The notes beneath the pieces are model-generated. The model searched no databases. It saw only the letters and a list, made by a program, of their open reading frames with translations, and was not told where the DNA came from. A stretch of 64,000 nt of DNA from Cellvibrio sp. PSBB006 (GTDB lineage: Bacteria > Pseudomonadota > Gammaproteobacteria > Pseudomonadales > Cellvibrionaceae). The stretch covers positions 2,664,001 to 2,728,000 of the forward strand of contig NZ_CP021382.1 in NCBI RefSeq assembly GCF_002162135.1, given 5' to 3'. A program made the position numbers and the translations under genes. Position 1 is the first letter of the stretch; each line of letters starts with the position of its first letter. Below are positions 1 to 8,758 of this stretch, in pieces.

Positions 1-706
1 CTGTTATCACGGTGATCGGCGTGCGCAATTCATGACTGGCTGAATCGGTAAAGTATCGCTCTCGCGCAACGAATGCGCTGATACGCTCAAGGGTTTTTTC
101 AATGGTTCCAGCAAGCACGCCAACCTCGTCGTCGCCGAACCGGCTGGACTCGATGCGCTTATGATCCTCAGCCGATAGATGTTCTACGTCGATGTCCGCG
201 ACCACGTTGGCGAGTTGCACGACAGGGAAAATCGCTCTACGCATCACAACAACGCCCAGCCCGAATCCAAGAGCACCGAGCGTACCTACGACTCCGGTGA
301 TAAGGAGCAGCCACCACCAATCCTCTGACGACGCAGCCTCAATCCCGGCAACATCGAAAACCACAAATGCGCGCGGCTGTTTATTACCGGCTGACGGCTC
401 TTCATTCCCGGTAGATAGCACTGCGACATGCAACTCTTCGGCTTCGAATTCGTATATTCCCTCATCGGGATTTGTCTGCGCCCATTCCCTGAGTGATTCC
501 GGCAGGCTACCGACCTCATCGTATCCGCGAAGGTTCGTCGTCAGTGCGGGATAGCTTTCGGCGGCACGCTGTAGCTGATGCACCAGCACACGGTCTTCGC
601 TGAACCTGATCGCCCCGAAGAAAGCGAGCCCCCAGGCGACGCTGAGCACAGCAACACAAAGCGCAAAGGCAATGGCGACACGCGTGCGCAAACTGTGCCG
701 GTACAT
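1..706 (-). CDS. Sensor histidine kinase, N-terminal part (cut by window edge)
   Basis: Inner-membrane sensor kinase, partner of the response regulator directly upstream. Reading the minus strand from ATG at 706 gives 235 codons: a first membrane segment at about residues 9-30, a periplasmic stretch, a second segment around residues 120-150, a HAMP-like linker, then the phosphoacceptor H-box SHELRTPITVIT with His225. The dimerisation remainder and ATPase domain lie outside the window. The start overlaps the regulator stop by one base (TAATG), which implies translational coupling. The signal sensed is unknown. Confidence 0.85.
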   Translation of the reverse strand, partial: MYRHSLRTRVAIAFALCVAVLSVAWGLAFFGAIRFSEDRVLVHQLQRAAESYPALTTNLRGYDEVGSLPESLREWAQTNPDEGIYEFEAEELHVAVLSTGNEEPSAGNKQPRAFVVFDVAGIEAASSEDWWWLLLITGVVGTLGALGFGLGVVVMRRAIFPVVQLANVVADIDVEHLSAEDHKRIESSRFGDDEVGVLAGTIEKTLERISAFVARERYFTDSASHELRTPITVIT

Positions 707-1425
707 TATTGACTATCCTCTGTGATATCAGGCTCTGCAATTCGGTATCCGATGCGATGCACCGTATGAATTAGCGGATTATCAAACGACCTGTCGATAG
801 CCTGCCGCAGCTTGTACAAGTGCGAGCGAAGCGCGTCGCCATCGGGGCGCTCGTCAGCCCACAACAGCGTTTCGAGATCTTCGCGAGCCACAACAGACGG
901 CGACGCTTCCATCAATCGTTGAAGTAGTCTCATGCCCGCCGGGGTGAGATCGATGCGCCGCCCCGCGCGATGCACTTGCAGCGTGGATTTATTCATCGTC
1001 AGATCACCAACCGTTAACAGATTTTCGGTTTTTCCATGACTACGTTTGTACAGCGCCTGCAGTCGCGCATGTAGCTCTTGTAGTGCGAATGGCTTGACCA
1101 GATAGTCGTCGGCTCCCGCCGCAAATCCTTTCAGTTTATCGTCAAGCGTGTCTCTCGCCGTTAGCATCAGCACGGGCGTTTCTACGTCGGCATCAGTTCG
1201 CAGCTTTTGACAGAAACTCAAGCCATCCATCCTCGGTAGCATCAGGTCCAGAACAATAACGTCGAACCGATTCGTCAACGCCAGGTGCATCGCGCTTATA
1301 CCGTCGTAGGCAAAATCCAGAACATAGCTGTGCTTCTCAAGATACGCAGCAATGTTCTCGCAAATATCGCGGTTGTCTTCGACAATCAACACTCTAATCG
1401 GCGCTGCACCCAGCATATGTACCAT
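706..1425 (-). CDS. OmpR/PhoB-family response regulator
   Basis: Two-component DNA-binding regulator of 239 aa. The N-terminal receiver has the acidic pair in VEDN, phosphoacceptor Asp60 in VLDLMLPRMDG and Lys111 in LVKPF. The C-terminal half is a winged-helix Trans_reg_C domain ending IHTVHRIGYRI. The start at 1425 has an AGGAG ribosome site about 6 bases upstream. It lies 50 bp downstream of the TonB-dependent receptor on the same strand and overlaps the kinase start by one base, so it is probably co-transcribed with the uptake genes. Targets are unknown; the receptor operon is a plausible one by position. Confidence 0.93.
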   Translation of the reverse strand: MVHMLGAAPIRVLIVEDNRDICENIAAYLEKHSYVLDFAYDGISAMHLALTNRFDVIVLDLMLPRMDGLSFCQKLRTDADVETPVLMLTARDTLDDKLKGFAAGADDYLVKPFALQELHARLQALYKRSHGKTENLLTVGDLTMNKSTLQVHRAGRRIDLTPAGMRLLQRLMEASPSVVAREDLETLLWADERPDGDALRSHLYKLRQAIDRSFDNPLIHTVHRIGYRIAEPDITEDSQ

Positions 1426-1475
1426 TCGTTGCTCCTCTTACCATGCACGATTTACCAAGCCCATTACCAGGCCCA

Positions 1476-3896
1476 TTACCATGCGTAGTCCAGCCGCAAA
1501 CCAATAAGTGGCTCGGCTTCGTTTTCGTCTTCCACGTTAATGCCGCGGCGGTAGTCAAACTCGGTGTCGTCGCTCGACGATGCTGCCGTTACGTTGATGA
1601 CATCGAGAAAGGTTGTTACATCGATGGGGCCAAATGCGCGCCGATAGTCAACGCGAATGTTCACCAGGCTGTAAGCGCTTTTACGACCGACATTGCGCTC
1701 TGTGATTTCTTTCGAGTAGCGCAGTGGTTGTCCGGGGCCCAGCACATCTGAATGAATAATAAATTCTTCGTCTGGCCTGCCGGACAGATATTTGTAGCGC
1801 CCGGCGATCTTCCAGCGGTCGTTGATTTCCCAGGTCAGGCCGAAGGTCGCGACATGCTCGCGGCTGAAGTCGGCAGCCAGGTCACCGCGACCGTCCTTCC
1901 GGTCGATGACGGCATCGTTGTAAGAGTAGGTTGCGGTAGCGTAAAGGCCTTCGGTAATCGTACCCCTGGCCACGATATCGACACCGTAGGATGTGCCGTC
2001 ACCAATGTTAGCAAATGTTCCGCTAACGCGATCAAGGTCTACCACCAGGTTGTCGAGGTTTTGATAATAGGCTTCAGTCAACACCGACCAGTTGCTGCTC
2101 GGGAAAACTTCAAAACCGACACTACCGTGTGTGATTTCTTCGTTCTTGAGGTTGTTCTCCGGGTTAGCGGCAAGATCTAAAAATCGTGGTGACTGATGAA
2201 AGAGCCCTGCTGTCGCAAAATACCTAACCGTAGTACTCGGCCGCCAATTGACACTGAACCGGGGCGACGCGAAGCTTTCGTCTGCAAAGCCGTCCCGTTC
2301 GAACCGCACGCCTGTGCCAAATTCCCAATCGCCGCGTTCAAAAATTTGTTCTACGTAACTTGCGTAGCTTGTTTCTTTCTGACTGAGTGAAGCGTTGGTG
2401 TCGGCGGGAGTCAGCACAATATAACGCTGATCGGGGTCTGGTCTAAAATCATCTTCGTCGTAGGTAAATCGAATCCAATCGCCATCCAGGACCGTGTTGT
2501 AGTCCAGTTCAAGTTGCGTTACGCGAACACCGGCACTGAACACGCCCCATTGATTCAGTGTCTCAAAGTCGCTTCGCCAGCCAATCTCTGTTTCCTCTTC
2601 ACCGATGGTAATAATGTTTTCCCGTACCGGAAAACTGGACGCGGGCGATCCCTCAGGGACGAGATCAGGAAATGCTTCACCCTCTGAGCTAATTTTGTCG
2701 CTTGTGCGGTAGTAAACCTTGTTGGTCCAGACAGCGTCTTCACCGACCAATGATCGCAATGTCAGCCCATACAAATCACTATCTTGTTCAGAATCCTGAA
2801 GTGCAACATCTTCGAAATTGGGCGACGCAAAAACGTGCGTCACGCCGCGAGTATAGTCTTCGTGTGTATCGATCAGTAGAACTTCAAGCGTGTTGTTCTC
2901 GTTGATGGGTGTGACCGACTTTACGATGATGTCTCTTAACACAGGCTCGCCAATGTCGAGTTCTTCGATCGTTTCAAATAACGCGCCGAAATCAAGGCGT
3001 CGAGCAGAAACGAGCATTGTTGAGTCTTCAGTGATACCGGCAGGTCCGTCGTAGCCCACTTCATAACCCGCAAGGTCGAGGCGCAGACTCGCTGAGGGGC
3101 TTGGGTTGCCATCGGCGACGTCCAGCTTAAGTAGCGATGCCGCCTTGCCGCCATAAGCCGCACCCCACCCGCCCGGTGAAAACTCTGCACCACTGATAAC
3201 ATTCGGTGCGAAGATCGAGAAACGGCCGCCGCCACCGACATCTTCCTGTTCACCGAGTGACGCATCAAAGTGCACCGCTTTATCAAAGGGGAAATCATCA
3301 ACGAATAACAAATTATCTCGTGGGCCACGGCCGCGCACGCTAAAGTTCGCGAATTCCCCGGTGGATGCCAGGCCAGGTAAACCGTCCAGCGAGAGAAGCG
3401 GATCTGCGCCACCGCCAACAGAACTTCGCAACGCTTCTCTATCGAGATAGGTGCCGTTGACAGAGGCAATGGCTTCAGCTTCCTGTCCGAGAACCACCAT
3501 TTCCTCAATGACCTGCGCCCTAAGTTCGAATTCAATCTTGATATTTTTGCGCGTAATCACACGCACGCTTGGCTCATACGATGAAGCGAACCCGCCTTTG
3601 GTCAGGTTCACCGAATAGAGACCGGGGTCGAGCTGTTCAACGACAACGCGACCTTGTGCGTCGGTTTCTACCGATCGCGTGGCATTGGTTTCCCGTTTCG
3701 TGATCGTGACCTGCACGGTTGAGAGTGGCCGGTCAGTATTCTGATCTTTGACAATGACAGTCAGCGCACCGGGCGCCTCTGCTGCGCTGGCAAGAAGTGG
3801 AAAGGTAGAAAGTGGAAAGCTGATCAGGAGCGCCGACAGAATCAACCATGATATCTGCCCCAAATACCTGCTCATTTTGCTCAATTGCCTGCTCAT
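1476..3896 (-). CDS. TonB-dependent outer-membrane receptor with N-terminal carboxypeptidase-regulatory-like domain
   Basis: Outer-membrane beta-barrel importer of 806 aa energised through ExbB/ExbD. After a signal segment (about residues 10-40, ending ASAAEA) comes a beta-sandwich carboxypeptidase-regulatory-like domain (about 45-130), a plug (about 140-270, with FSVRGRG and DDFPFD), then a long barrel ending in aromatic Trp. I chose ATG 3896 because GGAGGA lies 7-8 bases upstream; an in-frame start at 3959 lacks one. The substrate is not evident; regulatory-like N-domains are common in carbohydrate-importing receptors. The gene follows exbB, exbD and a TonB-position gene in one orientation. 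Confidence 0.9.
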   Translation of the reverse strand: MSRQLSKMSRYLGQISWLILSALLISFPLSTFPLLASAAEAPGALTVIVKDQNTDRPLSTVQVTITKRETNATRSVETDAQGRVVVEQLDPGLYSVNLTKGGFASSYEPSVRVITRKNIKIEFELRAQVIEEMVVLGQEAEAIASVNGTYLDREALRSSVGGGADPLLSLDGLPGLASTGEFANFSVRGRGPRDNLLFVDDFPFDKAVHFDASLGEQEDVGGGGRFSIFAPNVISGAEFSPGGWGAAYGGKAASLLKLDVADGNPSPSASLRLDLAGYEVGYDGPAGITEDSTMLVSARRLDFGALFETIEELDIGEPVLRDIIVKSVTPINENNTLEVLLIDTHEDYTRGVTHVFASPNFEDVALQDSEQDSDLYGLTLRSLVGEDAVWTNKVYYRTSDKISSEGEAFPDLVPEGSPASSFPVRENIITIGEEETEIGWRSDFETLNQWGVFSAGVRVTQLELDYNTVLDGDWIRFTYDEDDFRPDPDQRYIVLTPADTNASLSQKETSYASYVEQIFERGDWEFGTGVRFERDGFADESFASPRFSVNWRPSTTVRYFATAGLFHQSPRFLDLAANPENNLKNEEITHGSVGFEVFPSSNWSVLTEAYYQNLDNLVVDLDRVSGTFANIGDGTSYGVDIVARGTITEGLYATATYSYNDAVIDRKDGRGDLAADFSREHVATFGLTWEINDRWKIAGRYKYLSGRPDEEFIIHSDVLGPGQPLRYSKEITERNVGRKSAYSLVNIRVDYRRAFGPIDVTTFLDVINVTAASSSDDTEFDYRRGINVEDENEAEPLIGLRLDYAW

Positions 3897-4030
3897 ATTG
3901 CTCTTCCTCCAAGAATCGACCGTATTGTTTGATGAACGCCGGGAGGTTAACAACGGCAATGTGACTAAAAAGTCGCTGAAATGTGAAAGCTACAGTAGAT
4001 CCAGAAATGACCGGACCTTCCAACCAGCCA

Positions 4031-5452
4031 CTACTCAATGGCTGGCGCCAATGCCACCGAAAACGCAGCGCGCTCAATGCCGTTTTCCAATCGAAATAAA
4101 AATTTATTGCGCCCTTGTTGCAGGTGTACCTTACGGTGCCCTTGCGCTGGCGACCAAACCCGCTCGTGGTCGGTGCTTTGCCAGACCAGCATGTCGTTAA
4201 CCCACAGCTTGGATTGATCGTCGCTGCCTATCGCTAGCCATAAATCCTGCGCGTGTTCTGAGAACACTTCGGTGTAGGCGTAGTAAATCGCATAGTCGGT
4301 AAAATCTGGCGGGATGATCGGCAGGTGATCAAATTGTATATGTTGCCATTGGAGCAAGCGGTTACTGTCGCCGATATAAAGCGCATCTAAATCAATACTG
4401 ATTTCCGGTGGAAAACGGGTGTGGATATTTGCCCGACCGGGGTTGGGAAACGGACCAATAAAATACCAGGCGTTGAGTACAACCCATTCAGCTTTTTCTC
4501 CAGATGCGGCGAGCTTGCGTGAATAAACCAGTTTTTGCCGCTGATTAATGTGAGGCGCATTTAAGCGTTTCTTTTCGCCATCATCAATAGCATAGAGTTC
4601 GCTTGCCTGACCGCTAGCGAGCGATCTCATGGCCTGGCTTACATCTTGAACAGAACCTCGGGCCATGCCGCTAAAGTAATGTTCAACCGAGAGCGGGTTG
4701 TTGGGATCAAGGCCCTGGCCGCCATTACCATTTCCACCATTGCTTTCGCTCTCGCCCTGTTGAAGTTCAGCGCTGTTGCCTTGTTGTTTGGCGGCTTCGC
4801 TGCGCATCATTTTACTTAACAGCTCGCGCGCTTCCCGTTGGTTTTTTGAAACAGCCTGTACAAGCTCTTCATCGGACAGCGGCTCAACAGAATCTTCTGC
4901 TGAGGCCTGCTCAGGTGTGTCGGTCTCTGTTTCTGTTTCCCTTTCCGTTTCCGCTTTTTCGGCTAATGCAGATAACTTTTCCTCCAGTACTTCATCACTT
5001 GCAGCGCGGATCTCTTGCAGTAACTGTTCTGAGCGAGCTAGCAACTCTTGCATGGATTCTGGTGGTCGTTCCGAATCGGATTCAGTCGTCGAATTTGAAT
5101 CAGAAGGCGACTGTTCTGGCGTGCGCGACTCTTCTGTGCGCGACAGGGCGTCCACCATTTTCTTTACGGCTTCCATGTCATCCACACGTTCACGCATCGC
5201 GTGCTGGCGACTTTCGCGGGTATATTCCCGTGCTATGTCATGTGCGGGTGTTTCGGGTATTTCCGGCGTAAAAAGATCTGGACTCTGAAGCAGAAAAAGA
5301 ATGATCGCGATATGCGCCCATACCGACAAGCCAAGAAAAGGATTGCTACCCAGAAAAGCCTCCAGGCCCGAGGGTTTAGGCTTCGCGCTGGTTTTGTCTG
5401 GCCCGGTGTGCGTGGGTTTAGTATTCGGCACGGGACGCTGCTCGCAAACCAA
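4031..5452 (-). CDS. TonB-position envelope protein: one membrane helix, acidic coiled-coil linker, C-terminal beta-rich domain
   Basis: A 473-aa protein of unknown function. It has a short cytoplasmic N-terminus, one membrane helix (about residues 42-60, VWAHIAIILFLLQ), then a long Glu/Ser/Thr-rich, coiled-coil-prone segment (about 70-230) with ETETET repeats, a Gly/Asn-rich hinge, and a beta-rich C-domain (about 320-473) with WYFIGPFPN and SKLWVNDMLVW. That order resembles TonB in topology, but I see no proline-rich spacer or TonB C-terminal signature. The C-domain looks like sugar-binding or PA14-type sandwiches (inference). The start is uncertain: TTG at 5452 or GTG at 5431; both overlap the exbD end. 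Confidence 0.75.
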   Translation of the reverse strand: MVCEQRPVPNTKPTHTGPDKTSAKPKPSGLEAFLGSNPFLGLSVWAHIAIILFLLQSPDLFTPEIPETPAHDIAREYTRESRQHAMRERVDDMEAVKKMVDALSRTEESRTPEQSPSDSNSTTESDSERPPESMQELLARSEQLLQEIRAASDEVLEEKLSALAEKAETERETETETDTPEQASAEDSVEPLSDEELVQAVSKNQREARELLSKMMRSEAAKQQGNSAELQQGESESNGGNGNGGQGLDPNNPLSVEHYFSGMARGSVQDVSQAMRSLASGQASELYAIDDGEKKRLNAPHINQRQKLVYSRKLAASGEKAEWVVLNAWYFIGPFPNPGRANIHTRFPPEISIDLDALYIGDSNRLLQWQHIQFDHLPIIPPDFTDYAIYYAYTEVFSEHAQDLWLAIGSDDQSKLWVNDMLVWQSTDHERVWSPAQGHRKVHLQQGRNKFLFRLENGIERAAFSVALAPAIE

Positions 5453-5858
5453 TATTGGTAAGCCCCTCGAACTCGCATAAATCCATCAAATGAACAATAT
5501 GCTGTAAGGGTGTGTTGCGGTCGCCATCAATCCGAATGCGTCGATCGGGATTTGCAGCGGCTTGCTCTTTGAGCACCTGATGCAACTCCGTCACGCTCAG
5601 TCGGTTGTGATTCATGTACAAATGCCCTTTGTAATCAATCGCAATAACCAGGGGTTCTGGTAAACCGTCAGCGACCGACATCGCAGCGGCTGATTCCGGT
5701 AATTTAATTGAGAGTTGCTGGAGCTCTGGATTCTCGTCAATTTTTTGCTGCTGAAATGATGTGGCAACCAGGAAAAAAATAAGCAGCAGGAAAATACAAT
5801 CGAGCAAAGGCGCCATGCTCGGTTCCATGTTTTCGTCGTCATCGAGATTAATACGCAT
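5418..5858 (-). CDS. exbD: ExbD/TolR-family biopolymer transport protein
   Basis: Proton-channel partner of ExbB, 146 aa. A short cytoplasmic N-terminus (MRINLDDDEN) precedes one membrane helix at about residues 17-37, which carries the conserved Asp20 (PLLDCIFLLLIFF) needed for proton coupling. The rest is periplasmic, with the usual C-terminal ExbD fold. It starts 4 bp after exbB and its last 35 bases overlap the next reading frame, so the genes are tightly packed. ExbD and TolR are hard to separate by sequence; the TonB-dependent receptor in the cluster favours ExbD. Confidence 0.92.
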   Translation of the reverse strand: MRINLDDDENMEPSMAPLLDCIFLLLIFFLVATSFQQQKIDENPELQQLSIKLPESAAAMSVADGLPEPLVIAIDYKGHLYMNHNRLSVTELHQVLKEQAAANPDRRIRIDGDRNTPLQHIVHLMDLCEFEGLTNIGLRAASRAEY

Positions 5859-5862
5859 TGTG

Positions 5863-6561
5863 TTACTCCCTGGCAGAAAACCATTCAGCCGTTAATTCGT
5901 TGATGACTTCCTCAAGCGAAATACCGTACATCACCGTGCGGCTTTTAAAGTAGTGATGAAAACCCAGGGCGGGTATGGCTGCGCTTAAACCTGCAGCCGT
6001 GGTCAGCAAGGCTTTGGAAATACCATCGGCGAGAATAGCCGGATCACCAATCGAACCCGTTGCCGCCACCACGTAAAAGGCTTCAATCATACCCAGCACC
6101 GTGCCGAGCAATCCGGCCAGTGGCGCAATCGTTGCTACCACGGCTAAGGGATAAGCGCGCTGAAGATGGCGACGTAAATCCATTGAAGCAATATCGCCCG
6201 CACCCGTCGAAATGGCTTGCAGGCTTTGATGTCGGTGCTGATTGATAAACCCCAACACTTTACCCAGCGTACTGCCACGCGATTTGCAAAGCTCGGCAAT
6301 GGCGTCGTGATGTCCCGCCTGCCACAACTCGCGTACCTGTTGTGTCAGCCCGTCGGGAATAATGAATTTCTTGCGCAACCCCGCGAAGCGCTCGAACACG
6401 ACCCCCACAGCCATAACCGAAAGCCCAAGAATAATCACCCCGGTCACACCAAATAAACTCAGTGTCTTGGCAAGCGTTAATTCTGCCGACCATGCGAACG
6501 AAGAATAGGTGATGAAATAGCTGACAGCACCGACGAAAAAGACAGTTTTCTTAAAATCCAT
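5863..6561 (-). CDS. exbB: ExbB/TolQ/MotA-family proton channel protein
   Basis: Inner-membrane proton channel subunit, 232 aa. Hydrophobic segments sit at about residues 5-25 (signal-like), 36-56, 137-160 and 180-205. The family signature is seen in PLAGLLGTVLGMIEAF and in the last helix with TTAAGLSAAIPAL. It should use the proton gradient with ExbD to energise outer-membrane import. First gene of the minus-strand cluster, so its promoter should lie in 6562-6929, divergent from the xylanase gene. Confidence 0.92.
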   Translation of the reverse strand: MDFKKTVFFVGAVSYFITYSSFAWSAELTLAKTLSLFGVTGVIILGLSVMAVGVVFERFAGLRKKFIIPDGLTQQVRELWQAGHHDAIAELCKSRGSTLGKVLGFINQHRHQSLQAISTGAGDIASMDLRRHLQRAYPLAVVATIAPLAGLLGTVLGMIEAFYVVAATGSIGDPAILADGISKALLTTAAGLSAAIPALGFHHYFKSRTVMYGISLEEVINELTAEWFSARE

Positions 6562-6929
6562 AAACGCTCCTGGTTTTGATTATTCTGGTAGATAGCTCGC
6601 AATCATTGCTGATGCTGGTGGGGAATTGTAGTGCTATTTGTCATCAGGTTTTGATGATTCGTGATGCGATACGCAATCCACATAATTAGAGAAAGTGACA
6701 TGCGCCACACCTTAATTTCAAATTGACAATATCCTCGATCAGTTGTTTACTCTCCGACGGCGCCCGATGTCGGCGATACGACCAATAACGTTTAATAATA
6801 GGTTCAAATAAGCAGTAGGCCTCGCTATTCACTTTTGTTGTTATGTATCGAACCTTCCGATGTTCAGGCGTCTCGGTGTAGTAATCAGCAATGCTCCCAT
6901 GCCAATAACTTAAACAGGAGTTCGAAAAA
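6562..6929. other. Divergent intergenic region, exbB / xylanase
   Basis: This 368-bp stretch separates two divergently transcribed genes and should hold both promoters. No convincing gene is present: a minus-strand reading frame here runs on into the xylanase start and has no family resemblance. The xylanase side carries ACAGGAG about 10 bases before its ATG. I cannot assign a specific operator. Confidence 0.5.
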
Positions 6930-8651
6930 ATGACCATCCATTTACCCAAAAATCTGCTCTTTGCAGCAGCAATACTAACGTCAGCCCAAGCAGCGCATGC
7001 GCTGACTTCCGGCTCGGCCGAAGCCACTCTGAACGTCAATAACAATTGGGGTTCAGGTTATTGCGCCAATGTCACCATTGCCAACAATGGCAACCAGGCC
7101 ATTACGTCCTGGACGGTTGGCCTGAACCTTAATGGCACGACCATCAGCAATCTCTGGAGCGGCAACCTCAGTGGCGTTACGGTAACGCCCGCCCCGTACA
7201 ATGCAAACGTGGCGCCGGGCAGCAACACCAGTTTTGGTTTTTGTGCCAACGGTAGCGCGACACCCGCACTGGCGACGTTTTCCGTTCAAGGCGGCGGAGG
7301 CCCAATCAGCAGTTCAAGCAGTTCTATTAATTCGAGCAGTTCCGTTAGCTCTATCAGTTCGAGCAGCTCCAGCAGTTCGGCTCCTGGCGGTAACCACAGC
7401 GTCACCGTGCGCATGAGCGGCGTCACCGGCGATGAAAGTGTCAGCTTGCAAATCGGTGGCCAGACCATCCAGACGTGGACCCTGAGCGTCGGCATGCTCG
7501 ACTACACCGTACAGACCAACGCTACTGGCGAGCTGCGTGTTGCGTTTACCAACGACGCGGGTGATCGCGATGTCGAAGTGGATTACATCATCGTCAATGG
7601 TGTGACCTATCAGGCCGAAGATCAGGAAGATAACACCGGCGCCTGGGACGGAGAGTGTGGTGCGGGGTCCTTCTCGCAGATGCTGCATTGCAACGGTTCC
7701 ATCGGCTTTGGCAATCCGTTCAATGGCGGCAACCCATCGTCCAGTTCCAGCAGCACATCAAGCTCCAGCAGCTCTAACCCCAACCCGGGCAACCCGAATT
7801 TCCCCGATTTCTTCGTGGGTAATATCACCACTAGCGGCGCGGTTCGCTCTGATTTCACCCAGTACTGGGATCAGATTACGCCGGAAAACGAAGGTAAGTG
7901 GGGCTCGGTAGAAGGTACGCGCGACCAGTATAACTGGGGTCCGCTGGACGCCATCTACAACTACGCTCGCGCGAACGGTATTCCTGTCAAAGCGCATACC
8001 CTGGTGTGGGGTAGTCAGCGTCCTGGCTGGATTGATGGCTTGAGTGCCGCGGAGCAACGCGCGGAAATTGAAGAGTGGATTCGCGATTACTGCACACGCT
8101 ACCCGGATACAGCGATGATTGACGTGGTGAACGAAGCGCTGCCTTCGCACGCCCCGGCAAACTATGCGGCCAATGCGTTTGGCAGCAACTGGATCACTGA
8201 GTCGTTCCGTTTGGCGCGCCAGCATTGTCCGAATGCCGTTCTGATCTACAACGACTATAACTTCATGACCTGGGATACCGATGCCATCATCAACATGATT
8301 CGCCCAGCCGTGAACTCCGGTTATGTCGATGCGCTGGGCCTTCAGGCGCACAGCTTGTATTCCCCGCAAATCTGGACCGCTCAGCAAATCCAGAACAAGC
8401 TGGATCAGATTTCCGAGTTGGGCCTGCCGCTGTACATTTCCGAGTATGACATCGAAGCGACGAATGATCAGACTCAGTTGCAGTACATGCAGATGCACTT
8501 CCCGATCTTCTACAACCACCCCAATGTGGCTGGCATTACCCTGTGGGGTTATGTTGTGGGCGCCACCTGGCGTGACGGCACCGGCCTGATCCAAAGCAAT
8601 GGCCAGCAACGTCCCGCCATGCAGTGGTTGATGGAGTATCTGAACCGCTAA
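6930..8651 (+). CDS. Secreted endo-1,4-beta-xylanase, CBM2-CBM60-GH10
   Basis: Extracellular xylan-degrading enzyme, 573 aa. Signal peptide about residues 1-24 (cut near AHA-L). Residues about 25-120 form a CBM2-type module with Trp residues and a Cys pair (GSGYC, FGFC). A serine linker (about 126-152) leads to a CBM60-like xylan-binding module (about 155-265, with EVDYIIVNG and paired Cys), then a second serine linker and the GH10 barrel (about 292-573). Acid/base Glu402 is in DVVNEAL and nucleophile Glu505 in YISEYDIEA. Poly-serine linkers are typical of Cellvibrio and relatives. Monocistronic, with a strong terminator 31 bp downstream. Confidence 0.95.
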   Translation: MTIHLPKNLLFAAAILTSAQAAHALTSGSAEATLNVNNNWGSGYCANVTIANNGNQAITSWTVGLNLNGTTISNLWSGNLSGVTVTPAPYNANVAPGSNTSFGFCANGSATPALATFSVQGGGGPISSSSSSINSSSSVSSISSSSSSSSAPGGNHSVTVRMSGVTGDESVSLQIGGQTIQTWTLSVGMLDYTVQTNATGELRVAFTNDAGDRDVEVDYIIVNGVTYQAEDQEDNTGAWDGECGAGSFSQMLHCNGSIGFGNPFNGGNPSSSSSSTSSSSSSNPNPGNPNFPDFFVGNITTSGAVRSDFTQYWDQITPENEGKWGSVEGTRDQYNWGPLDAIYNYARANGIPVKAHTLVWGSQRPGWIDGLSAAEQRAEIEEWIRDYCTRYPDTAMIDVVNEALPSHAPANYAANAFGSNWITESFRLARQHCPNAVLIYNDYNFMTWDTDAIINMIRPAVNSGYVDALGLQAHSLYSPQIWTAQQIQNKLDQISELGLPLYISEYDIEATNDQTQLQYMQMHFPIFYNHPNVAGITLWGYVVGATWRDGTGLIQSNGQQRPAMQWLMEYLNR

Positions 8652-8681
8652 GCGCTTGCATTATCGATAAGCGTTTTACAT

Positions 8682-8721
8682 AAACGGCCAAGGGAAACGG
8701 ACTTCCCTTGGCCGTTTTTTT
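8682..8721 (+). terminator. Rho-independent terminator of the xylanase gene
   Basis: A perfect 15-bp stem (AAACGGCCAAGGGAA at 8682-8696 pairs with 8703-8717) with a 6-base loop runs into a T tract ending at 8721. It also reads as a hairpin on the other strand, for the convergent N-acetyltransferase gene. Confidence 0.93.
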
Positions 8722-8758
8722 GATTGGCTTGCCGCCACGTTTCCCCGCCTGACATATT

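Noticed and set aside
6686-7045. Minus-strand frame of 119 codons overlapping the xylanase start
   Set aside because: It covers the xylanase signal peptide and ribosome site, has no family resemblance, and lies in the divergent promoter region.
7286-7858. Leu/Glu- and Ser-rich frames antisense to the xylanase
   Set aside because: They are complements of the poly-serine linkers, which read as Leu/Glu repeats on the other strand.
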